DNA of 64,000 nucleotides, from assembly GCF_017980685.1 (NCBI RefSeq), contig NZ_JACXXO010000005.1, positions 124,001-188,000 of the forward strand. The letters run 5' to 3'. This stretch comes from Pseudomonas iridis (GTDB lineage: Bacteria > Pseudomonadota > Gammaproteobacteria > Pseudomonadales > Pseudomonadaceae). Every line of letters starts with the position of its first letter. The stretch's first letter is position 1. This document shows, piece after piece, positions 28,753 through 35,994 of the stretch. The notes below the pieces were generated by a model. It made no database searches. It was not told where the DNA came from and saw nothing but the letters and a program-made list of their open reading frames with translations. Made by a program: the position numbers and the translations under genes.

Positions 28753-29754
28753 ATGACCCAAGACACTCTCTCGGAAGCCGAATACGATGCGATCACCGAT
28801 GCCGCCGCGCATTGGTGCATGCGTTTGCACGCCGCCGACTGCACGGACGAAGAGCGTCGCGCATTCCAGCAATGGCACGATGCTCATCCTCTGCATGCAT
28901 TCGAGTACGAAGCCATGCTGGAAATCTGGGACGTTGCCGGACACCTGCCGCGCCCGGATACAGCATTTGTCGTGCCGGTTGCTCAGCCTGCCCGCCCATG
29001 GCGCCGATACGCGATAGCGGCCGGGGTCTGCGCACTGGCGTTGCCCTTGACGGCTTACACCGGTTGGCATCTCGGCTTGCTGCCCAACAGTTATGAGCAT
29101 TTTGCCGCCACTGACAATGTGCGTCAGGTGACGCTGAGTGACGGCAGCCAACTCGAACTGAACCTCAACACTGACCTGACCTTCAGCAACTACAAGGACG
29201 AACGCCGCGTCACGCTGAAAAAAGGCGAGGCATTCTTTACCGTCAGTCACGACACGTCGCACCCGTTTGTCGTGCGGGCAGGCGAAGGCAGGATTCGGGT
29301 GACCGGCACGCGGTTCAATGTCTGGATGTACGAGGATCAAGTGCGGGTGAACCTGATCGCAGGTTCGGTGCTGGTCAGCAGTAATCGTCAATTGCCGGGC
29401 GATGGCTTGCGTCTCGAGCCCTCCATGCAAGCGCGTTACAAACCGGGCGACTACATGCCGCAAATCAGCCAGACCTACCCTGACGATGCTTCGCTGGCCT
29501 GGCGCAGCGGCAAACTGGTGCTGGACAATCTGCCGCTCAGTGAAGCCCTGCCGCTGATCAACCGCTACCTGGAAAAACCGTTGATGCTCGCCGACAACAG
29601 CACCGGAGCGATTCGGGTGGGCGGTATCTACAACATCAAAGAGCTGAACAACCTCGCCAACTCCTTGCCCAAGGTCTTGCCCGTTTACCTGACGCGCAAC
29701 AAGGAAGGCAATCCGGTGATCAACCCGATGCCGCAACAGCCGCCAAAAAGCTGA
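28753..29754 (+). CDS. FecR family anti-sigma regulator (possible FpvR)
   Basis: A 333-residue FecR-type protein. An N-terminal cytoplasmic anti-sigma domain (residues 5-80, AAHWCMRLHA and FQQWHDAHPLHAFEYE) is followed by one membrane segment (about 90-110), then a periplasmic FecR domain (125-220: VRQVTLSDGSQLELN, GEAFFTV) and a C-terminal secretin/STN-like domain. No ECF sigma gene is adjacent, unlike typical fecI-fecR pairs. Its proximity to pvdQ and the PA2384-like gene recalls the P. aeruginosa pvdQ/fpvR region, so it may be FpvR acting on PvdS/FpvI encoded elsewhere. ATG 28753 is preferred (AGGA upstream). Confidence 0.85.
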   Translation: MTQDTLSEAEYDAITDAAAHWCMRLHAADCTDEERRAFQQWHDAHPLHAFEYEAMLEIWDVAGHLPRPDTAFVVPVAQPARPWRRYAIAAGVCALALPLTAYTGWHLGLLPNSYEHFAATDNVRQVTLSDGSQLELNLNTDLTFSNYKDERRVTLKKGEAFFTVSHDTSHPFVVRAGEGRIRVTGTRFNVWMYEDQVRVNLIAGSVLVSSNRQLPGDGLRLEPSMQARYKPGDYMPQISQTYPDDASLAWRSGKLVLDNLPLSEALPLINRYLEKPLMLADNSTGAIRVGGIYNIKELNNLANSLPKVLPVYLTRNKEGNPVINPMPQQPPKS

Positions 29755-29784
29755 AGGCCGCGCCCCTTGCGGGATGCGGCCTTC
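29753..29784. terminator. Hairpin between convergent fecR-like gene and pvdQ
   Basis: A 9-base stem GAAGGCCGC / GCGGCCTTC starts inside the fecR stop codon, with AATTGTG following. The loop is GC-rich (14 bases). A plausible terminator for the plus-strand gene. Confidence 0.6.
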
Positions 29785-29809
29785 AATTGTGCTTCCAGTA
29801 ACGCCGTGT

Positions 29810-32155
29810 TTACTGGGCGGCGACTTTCCCCGTTTTGTTCAACGTCCCGTGAATGGTCTGCACCTGATACTGCGGGTCCGCCTGGATCTGCTGTTCGGTA
29901 AACGGCAGCACACTCCACTGTTTCTTCGAGAATGCCTCAGTCTGATCGCGCGAGTATTTCGATGCCGGATCGCTGGACAGCGAGAACGCCAAGAGCCCCT
30001 GCGCGTGCGGGCCCTTTTCATCGAACGTCACGACTTGCAGATAACTGGTGCCACTGACCACCTCAAGCTTGCCATCCTCGCGTGGCACGCTCTGGATCGC
30101 GTTGTAGATCCCCAGCGTACCCGGCCCGCCATGGATCGGCGTCTGCCGCCCGCCGCTGCTGACCACCTGAATGTCGCCCCAACGGGTTTGCGGTTTCAGG
30201 CCCATTTTGGCCACGGTATCGATCGACGCCAGCATTGCTTCGCGAAGCGCCTTGGCCATCGCTGGTTGCTCGATCGCCAGACCACGCGGCGTGTGTTGCG
30301 CGTCTTGCGGATCGAAGGCGACACGCCAGATGTCCACCGACTGCTGCAGGGCTTGCATGATGTTCTGGAAATGCACCAGGCCCAGGCCCGAATCCAGATT
30401 GGCCCGCCCGTCCCACGCCTTCAGGCTGGCACACACCGGTTTCAGTGCTTGCGCATCGGCGCCAAGGTCAGCGGCGCAGAACTTCAGCAGATCCGGCACC
30501 ACCTGGGTCGCCAGATACACTTGATCGTCCATCACCATCTGCTGCAGATCCTTGACCCCCAGCGCGCCTTTTTTGTTCAGGCTCGCCAGACGATCGAGGG
30601 CAAAGCGCGAACGCAAGCCCAGCGGTTGGCCGTCCTGACTGATCAACGGCGAGAAACCGGTGAGCGGTTGCGCCGGGTTGGCCAGCCATGCGGAATCGTT
30701 GGAGTGCTGGACGAAGTCCTTGCGCAGCAGTTGCGGCAATTGGCTGGCAGCAAAAATGCCCTTCTGCGCGGCTTGCGGGTCGACGTCCCAGGCGCAGGCG
30801 CTGTTTGAGCCGTCGAGCACGATCATCTGGGTGCCGATTCGCGGGTCACTGCACTTTGCGAGTTTTTCGCCGCTGACGTTCGGCACCACCGACAGGTTCA
30901 TGTACAGCGTCTGCCCCTTGTCATCTGCGGCGAGCGTATTGACCCAGGGAATACCCTGAATCTTGTGCACCGAATCCTGCAAATCCTCGAGCGTGGAAGC
31001 CTGATTCATCGCATACCACTGCTTGAGCACGCGATCATTGTCGAGGTTGGCATCACGCAGGCTGTAAGCGAACTGATTGTCCCAATCGAGCTTGCCCGGC
31101 CACTGCACAATCGGGCCGAACTTCGAGCTGTAGATGTCGCGTGCCACCGGCAGCACTTGCCCGTCGGCCTGTTTGACCTGCACGGTCACTGTCTGCTTGC
31201 TCATCGGCAATGATTGGCCATCGAGCAGATAGCGCGTCGGGTCTTTCGGATCGAGTTGCAGGCGATACAGGGTGAAGTGTTTGGAGGAATCGACCGTGTG
31301 GGTCCAGGCCAGATGCTGGTTGAAACCGATGTTGATCATCGGCAGGCCCGGTAACGCGGCACCCATGACGTCAAGTTTGCCGGGAATGGTCAGGTGCATT
31401 TGATAGAAACGCATACCGCCAACCCAGGGAAAGTGCGGGTTGGCCAACAGCATGCCGCGACCGTTGAATGACCGCTCGCCTCCCACCGCCACGGCATTGC
31501 TGCCACGATCAAGCGCGAAGCGCTGCTGACGGACATCTGCCATTTGGTAGGCGTGCGTATCGTTGGCGATCCGGGCCGTGGCCTGTGGCGGCGTGGCACC
31601 GGCAAGGGCTTCGGCGAATTGTCCAACCCCGCCCTCGACCAACAGACGACGGGTCAGTTTGACCAGATCCTCTGGGGCAATATCGCGAACCCATTCGCCC
31701 TGACATTGTTGCGGCAGGCCCTGCTGACGGCGTTCGGCGAGATAGCGGTTGTAGCCCGCGGCATAACCCTGGACCAGATCACGCACCTGTGCCGTTTGCG
31801 CCTGCCAGAAGGTGCTGACCGCTTCCGGCGTATTAAGCCAATTGAAAAAGACATCGCTGACACGGTTTTCACGTTCTTCGACAGTGAGCTGATCCGGCCC
31901 GAAATAACGCGAACGCTGACCATTGACCGTGACGATCTCGTTGGCCAGCAGGCACAGGTTGTCCTGCGCATAGGCGTAACCGATGCCGAAACCCAGGCCT
32001 CGCTCGTCTTGTGCGCGGATATGCGGCACACCGAAACCGGTACGACGGATCTCGGCACTGGTATCAATGGAGGGGCTGAATGCATGGGCCGAAAGGCTCA
32101 GCCCGAAAAGCATACCGGCAACGGCCAGTCCGGTTAACTGCCTGGAAATAATCAC
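29810..32155 (-). CDS. pvdQ: Acyl-homoserine-lactone / pyoverdine precursor acylase PvdQ
   Basis: A 781-residue Ntn-hydrolase precursor. Signal peptide (...SLSAHA), alpha chain, then self-cleavage before the catalytic serine in DRG|SNAVAVG (Ser219), and a beta chain with FPWVGGMRFYQMHLT. Similarity to P. aeruginosa PvdQ, from memory, is extensive. PvdQ removes the fatty-acid tail from the pyoverdine precursor in the periplasm and can cleave long-chain acyl-homoserine lactones. The start is a GTG at 32155, with AGGAG six bases upstream; the longer frame to 32245 lacks a ribosome-binding site. An exact PvdS promoter motif lies upstream. Confidence 0.93.
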   Translation of the reverse strand: MIISRQLTGLAVAGMLFGLSLSAHAFSPSIDTSAEIRRTGFGVPHIRAQDERGLGFGIGYAYAQDNLCLLANEIVTVNGQRSRYFGPDQLTVEERENRVSDVFFNWLNTPEAVSTFWQAQTAQVRDLVQGYAAGYNRYLAERRQQGLPQQCQGEWVRDIAPEDLVKLTRRLLVEGGVGQFAEALAGATPPQATARIANDTHAYQMADVRQQRFALDRGSNAVAVGGERSFNGRGMLLANPHFPWVGGMRFYQMHLTIPGKLDVMGAALPGLPMINIGFNQHLAWTHTVDSSKHFTLYRLQLDPKDPTRYLLDGQSLPMSKQTVTVQVKQADGQVLPVARDIYSSKFGPIVQWPGKLDWDNQFAYSLRDANLDNDRVLKQWYAMNQASTLEDLQDSVHKIQGIPWVNTLAADDKGQTLYMNLSVVPNVSGEKLAKCSDPRIGTQMIVLDGSNSACAWDVDPQAAQKGIFAASQLPQLLRKDFVQHSNDSAWLANPAQPLTGFSPLISQDGQPLGLRSRFALDRLASLNKKGALGVKDLQQMVMDDQVYLATQVVPDLLKFCAADLGADAQALKPVCASLKAWDGRANLDSGLGLVHFQNIMQALQQSVDIWRVAFDPQDAQHTPRGLAIEQPAMAKALREAMLASIDTVAKMGLKPQTRWGDIQVVSSGGRQTPIHGGPGTLGIYNAIQSVPREDGKLEVVSGTSYLQVVTFDEKGPHAQGLLAFSLSSDPASKYSRDQTEAFSKKQWSVLPFTEQQIQADPQYQVQTIHGTLNKTGKVAAQ

Positions 32156-32275
32156 GCTCGCTCCTGATCGAAATGCCGAAAAGCGGACCTGCCTTGCCGC
32201 GCGAAACATGTGACGGGCAACGGATCCGCTGTTGGTAACGCCCACGCGTCCACGCGCAATGAGCCTGATCTGAAA

Positions 32276-32299
32276 ACGAACGTCGACGAAAAAAATTTA
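32276..32299 (-). promoter_or_regulatory. Iron-starvation box (PvdS promoter) of pvdQ
   Basis: On the minus strand TAAAT (32299-32295), a 16-base spacer and CGT (32278-32276) match the published PvdS consensus TAAAT-N16-CGT exactly. It lies about 120 bases upstream of the pvdQ start. This predicts sigma PvdS-dependent, iron-repressed transcription of pvdQ. Confidence 0.8.
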
Positions 32300-32457
32300 G
32301 CGCGGTGCGCGGCAGTTTTGCGCAGTGATTACGCGCAGAAGACGAAATCCCGACAAATTTTCTACATTTTTTCTTTCATGATTTGGCGAGCTGAAACGTC
32401 TTGTTTAGAGAGCGCAAAAAAACCTTTCCCGATCGGGCTCTGAAAAGGAGTAATTGC

Positions 32458-32835
32458 ATGTACAACCCGCAACTACCAACGGACGGTAGCCAGGCGTCAC
32501 AAGGAGCATCCATCAGCCCCCACGCGAGCGACTTCGGACAACGCATCGAGCGTCACGGCAACGAACGCATCCGGCTGCTGCTTAAAAGCTTCGGTCTGCG
32601 CACCAGCCTGATTCGCCTGAAGGTCATCGACGCCCTGCTGGTCGCGGCACAAAACGACCGTCGCCTGGGCGTTCGCGGCGTCCATAGCCAATTGCTGGAT
32701 CTGGATATTCCGCTGTCCTTCCTCAGTGTGCGCGAAGTCCTAAAGCGCCTGAGCGCCGAAGGCGTGATCACCTTCAACGCGGACAAGAGCTACAGCCTGC
32801 ATCCGGAGGCTGCTGCAGTTCTCGACACCGAGTGA
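32458..32835 (+). CDS. Fur-like winged-helix protein (PA2384-type)
   Basis: A 125-residue protein whose residues 25-120 resemble the N-terminal DNA-binding winged helix of Fur (SFGLRTSLIRLKVIDALL, then VHSQLLDLDIPLSFLSVREVLKRL). It lacks the C-terminal metal-binding dimerisation domain. In P. aeruginosa a protein of this kind (PA2384) is encoded next to pvdQ and affects the iron-starvation response. Here it is divergent from pvdQ across a 302-base region, so the synteny supports the assignment. AAAGGAG before ATG 32458 fixes the start. Confidence 0.8.
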   Translation: MYNPQLPTDGSQASQGASISPHASDFGQRIERHGNERIRLLLKSFGLRTSLIRLKVIDALLVAAQNDRRLGVRGVHSQLLDLDIPLSFLSVREVLKRLSAEGVITFNADKSYSLHPEAAAVLDTE

Positions 32836-32853
32836 AACGTACTGCGATCGCCG

Positions 32854-33042
32854 TCAGGGTTTGACCTTGCGGCGCATTACGCCGTTGATCACCACGACGA
32901 TCACCGCCACACCGATGGCGATGTACTGGAAGGTCTTTTCATCGATCTTCCCGGTGTTCTGCAGCCAGGACAGGCCGAGCATGATCGCCAGTACGGAGAC
33001 GGCGATCAGAATCGAATAAATCAAACGTTGCTTCTGGGTCAT
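32854..33042 (-). CDS. Small inner-membrane protein (62 aa)
   Basis: A 62-residue protein with two membrane helices (about 6-26 and 38-55) separated by a short polar loop and ending in a positive tail (RRKVKP), suggesting both ends are cytoplasmic. ATG 33042 has AGGAAG at proper spacing; the longer frame to 33096 is not supported. It is convergent with the Fur-like gene. Function unknown. Confidence 0.75.
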   Translation of the reverse strand: MTQKQRLIYSILIAVSVLAIMLGLSWLQNTGKIDEKTFQYIAIGVAVIVVVINGVMRRKVKP

Positions 33043-33199
33043 TGCGGCTTCCTGAAACTTTGGAATGTATCCGGTTTGTGTCCACTTGCATGCCATGCAC
33101 TTACCGTCTTACGGGGATGCGCCGCAGCAAACGGGGTCTCATGTTACAGCCGATGAAGGCTTTTGGCTTCATGACGGCTTTAACATGAGGATTATTCAA

Positions 33200-33340
33200 A
33201 TGCTGCGTCGAATCACCTGGCTGCTTCCTGTTCTCGCCCTGCTGACCCTGAGTGGCTGCATCATCTTTCCCCACGGCGGCTGGCACGACGACCATCATCG
33301 TTACGACCGTGGAGGCCCTGGCTACCATCAACATCGTTGA
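33200..33340 (+). CDS. Small histidine-rich lipoprotein (46 aa)
   Basis: A 46-residue predicted lipoprotein: signal peptide ending in lipobox LSGC (Cys20) and a mature part of 27 residues with six His plus several Asp and Gly. The composition suggests metal binding, but this is inference. GAGG about nine bases before ATG 33200 supports this start; an in-frame ATG at 33185 has no ribosome-binding site. Confidence 0.65.
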   Translation: MLRRITWLLPVLALLTLSGCIIFPHGGWHDDHHRYDRGGPGYHQHR

Positions 33341-33417
33341 CAGGATATTTCACCCCGCCTCCCCGCCAGTGTCAGATTTCGGGCATGAAAAATACACGCT
33401 GAATTAACTGACAAACA

Positions 33418-33446
33418 ATGCCCGCGCCCTTCGCGGGCATTTTTTT
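33418..33446 (+). terminator. Intrinsic terminator
   Basis: A 9-base stem ATGCCCGCG / CGCGGGCAT with a 5-base loop is followed by at least six T. It separates the small lipoprotein gene from the LuxE/LuxC-like cluster. Confidence 0.9.
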
Positions 33447-33606
33447 GGCAAGGGATGCCTGCCCGGCAACTTGTGGTTTTACGAGCGTTTTGGATCCAGT
33501 CCATATCCCGCAAAGATTCGAAATCTGATGTTTCAGCTAACCAGTAGGTCACGCCAATGTCTGGACCTAGGCTCTGCAACCTTCGCCTTACCTGACAAGG
33601 ATGTTT

Positions 33607-34854
33607 ATGCAGAGAACATTGATAAGAATCGGTCCACGCCAAGTGGTGGGATTCTGCCTGGCGCTTAGCGCTTTTGAACTCCTGACCTATATGGCCAGTG
33701 ACTTGATCATGCCAGCGATGTTGGGCGTTACTGAAGAGTTCCAGGCCGATGTTCGCCATGTTCCCAATGCCTTCAATCTTTATCTGCTGGGCGGCGTCTG
33801 CCTGCAATGGCTGCTGGGACCCATGTCCGATCATTGGGGGCGGCGCCGACTGCTGTTGATCGGCTGCGCCGCATTCGCTGCTGCCTGTGCCGCCGCTTTC
33901 GCTACCCGCAGCATTGAAGCGTTCAATGCGCTGCGCCTGATACAGGGCATGGGGCTGGGGTTTGTCGTGGCCGTCAGTTATCCGGCCCTGCAAGAGGTGT
34001 TCTGCGAAGCGGATGCCGTGCGCCTGATGGCCCTGCTCGGCAACATTGCGCTGCTATCGCCGCTGCTCGGTCCCATGCTCGGCAGCGTACTGCTGGAATG
34101 GCTGACATGGCGCGAGCTGTTTCTGGCACTCGGCATTGCTGCTGTGCTGGTCTGGCTGGGGCTTTACGCCTGTATGCCGGAGACCGTGGGGGTTGTCCGT
34201 CGCGATGGGCAGCAGCAAGCCCGCGTGGATTTTTCCATGCGTCAGATTCGCCAGCGCTACCTCGCCCTGCTCGGTAACCCGCGGTTCCTCGGCGCGAGCC
34301 TGGCCCTGGGGCTGATGAGCCTGCCACTGATTGCCTGGATCGGTCTGGCGCCGTTGCTGCTGATCCAGGGCCTGGGCCTGACACCGCTGACGTACGGCCT
34401 GTGGCAAATTCCGATTTTCTCTGCCGTCATCGTCGGCAATCTGATTCTCAACCGTCTGCTGGTGACGCATTCGTTATCACGCCTTATACAACTGGGGCTT
34501 TGGCCCTTCTGCCTGGGCCTGCTGGCGCTGATCGGCTGCGCGATGCAGGGTCTGGGACTGACAGCGACAGTCGCCAGCCTGGCGCTTTACGCCGTTGGAT
34601 TGGGCATCAGCAATGCGGCGCTGTATCGGCTGGCGCTGTTTTGTTCGGATGACAGCAAAGGCCTTGTTTCGGCCATGGTCGGCATGATTTCGATTGCCGT
34701 GATGGGCATCGGCGGCTCAATAATCGCGGCCATTGGCGGCGGAACCCGGCTTGAGTTTTTCGCGCTGTGGGCCGCGCTCGGAGGCTTGATGTGCCTGCCG
34801 TTGCTGCTCTGGTTTCTGCAAGACGCCAAGACCGCGTTCGCCGCACCTGAATAA
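33607..34854 (+). CDS. MFS transporter, MdfA/Cmr-type drug exporter
   Basis: A 415-residue, 12-helix major facilitator. The first helix reads FELLTYMASDLIMPAM and the loop after helix 2 carries GPMSDHWGRRRLLL, both very close in pattern to E. coli MdfA (an acidic residue in helix 1 is part of its drug/proton site). It probably exports a lipophilic compound in exchange for protons. It is the first gene of a cluster of five, only 10 bases before the LuxE-like gene, so export of the cluster product is likely. ATG 33607 has AAGG six bases upstream; ATG 33601 is an alternative. Confidence 0.88.
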   Translation: MQRTLIRIGPRQVVGFCLALSAFELLTYMASDLIMPAMLGVTEEFQADVRHVPNAFNLYLLGGVCLQWLLGPMSDHWGRRRLLLIGCAAFAAACAAAFATRSIEAFNALRLIQGMGLGFVVAVSYPALQEVFCEADAVRLMALLGNIALLSPLLGPMLGSVLLEWLTWRELFLALGIAAVLVWLGLYACMPETVGVVRRDGQQQARVDFSMRQIRQRYLALLGNPRFLGASLALGLMSLPLIAWIGLAPLLLIQGLGLTPLTYGLWQIPIFSAVIVGNLILNRLLVTHSLSRLIQLGLWPFCLGLLALIGCAMQGLGLTATVASLALYAVGLGISNAALYRLALFCSDDSKGLVSAMVGMISIAVMGIGGSIIAAIGGGTRLEFFALWAALGGLMCLPLLLWFLQDAKTAFAAPE

Positions 34855-34864
34855 GGGAATATCG

Positions 34865-35917
34865 ATGATCCATTTACCCGCGAGCGATGCGTTATGCGCG
34901 TTGCCCCATCCCTATTGCCCGCATTCCGTGCCCACGGGCCTGTTCGAACGGGCCATGGCCGAGATCAGCCGTTTTCATTGCCAACACACACCGGGCTACG
35001 AACATTGGTTGAACGCCCACGGGCTCGGTGCGCATGACCTGGGCACACTTGATGACTGGTCGCGCTTGCCACCGATCTTCGCCAATTTTTTCAAACAACG
35101 GCTGCTGCTCAGCAGCACCGGCGCCGACGCCCTGGAACTGACATCTTCCGGCACCAGCGGTCAGCGCAGCCGCATGCGCTATGACGAGCGCAGCCTTGGC
35201 GCGGCGCAATTCATGGTCGCGCAGATCTTCCGCCATTACGGCTGGGACACCCCGGACACGCCCTGCAACTACTTGCTGCTGAGTTACGAACCGCAAGGGC
35301 TGATCACGCTTGGCACCTCGTTCACCGATCAGTTTCTGTGCCGCTTCGCCCCCGCCAACCGTGTGATCTATGCCTTGCGCAGCACCGGTGACGGTCATCG
35401 GTTTGATGTGTTTGGCGTCATCCAGGCCTTGAAGGCGTTTGCCGAAGAAGGTCTGCCGGTGCGCATTCTCGGCTTCCCGGCGTTTCTCTGGCAGACCTTG
35501 CAACAGATGCAGGCCCTCGGCATGCCAGATCTGAAACTGCCGGCCGGCTCCCTGGCATTTTTCGGCGGCGGCTGGAAAACCCAGGCCCCGCATGAGATTC
35601 CCAGGCAACAACTTTATGCCTGCACCCACCGCCAACTGGGCATTGAAACCTCGCGTTGTCGAGATGGTTACGGTGCTGTCGAGCATGCCGTGCCTTACAT
35701 CGAATGCGCCCATCACCGTTTTCATGTCCCGGTCTATTCGAAGGTGTACGTGCGCCATCCAGCTGATTTTTCTATTCAACCCTATGGCCAGCAAGGCCTG
35801 CTGGGATTCGTCTCGCCCTACATCTCGTCCAGTCCCGCGCACGCGGTGGTGATGAGCGATCTGGCGACGTTGCACCCTGGCCAAAGTTGCGGCTGCGGGC
35901 TGAGCAGACTGGTTTGA
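34865..35917 (+). CDS. LuxE-like acyl-protein synthetase
   Basis: A 350-residue adenylate-forming enzyme of the LuxE family. A phosphate-binding loop is visible as SSGTSGQRS (residues 94-102), and there is a C-terminal cysteine motif CGCG (Cys342/Cys344). In bioluminescent bacteria LuxE activates a fatty acid as acyl-AMP and carries the acyl group on a C-terminal cysteine for delivery to LuxC. This suggests carboxylate activation for the neighbouring LuxC-like reductase. There are no luxA/luxB genes, so light emission is not expected. AAGGGA precedes ATG 34865. Confidence 0.85.
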   Translation: MIHLPASDALCALPHPYCPHSVPTGLFERAMAEISRFHCQHTPGYEHWLNAHGLGAHDLGTLDDWSRLPPIFANFFKQRLLLSSTGADALELTSSGTSGQRSRMRYDERSLGAAQFMVAQIFRHYGWDTPDTPCNYLLLSYEPQGLITLGTSFTDQFLCRFAPANRVIYALRSTGDGHRFDVFGVIQALKAFAEEGLPVRILGFPAFLWQTLQQMQALGMPDLKLPAGSLAFFGGGWKTQAPHEIPRQQLYACTHRQLGIETSRCRDGYGAVEHAVPYIECAHHRFHVPVYSKVYVRHPADFSIQPYGQQGLLGFVSPYISSSPAHAVVMSDLATLHPGQSCGCGLSRLV

Positions 35918-35994
35918 ACTGCACGGCCGCGCCGGCACTACCGCAGGCAGAAGTTGCGCGATGGCAGCGGCCGACCTGCTGGGGAGCTATTGAT

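Noticed and set aside
32156..32245. Longer PvdQ N-terminus from GTG 32245 or ATG 32209
   Set aside because: It would put about 30 charged residues before the signal peptide; the GTG at 32155 has a well-placed AGGAG.
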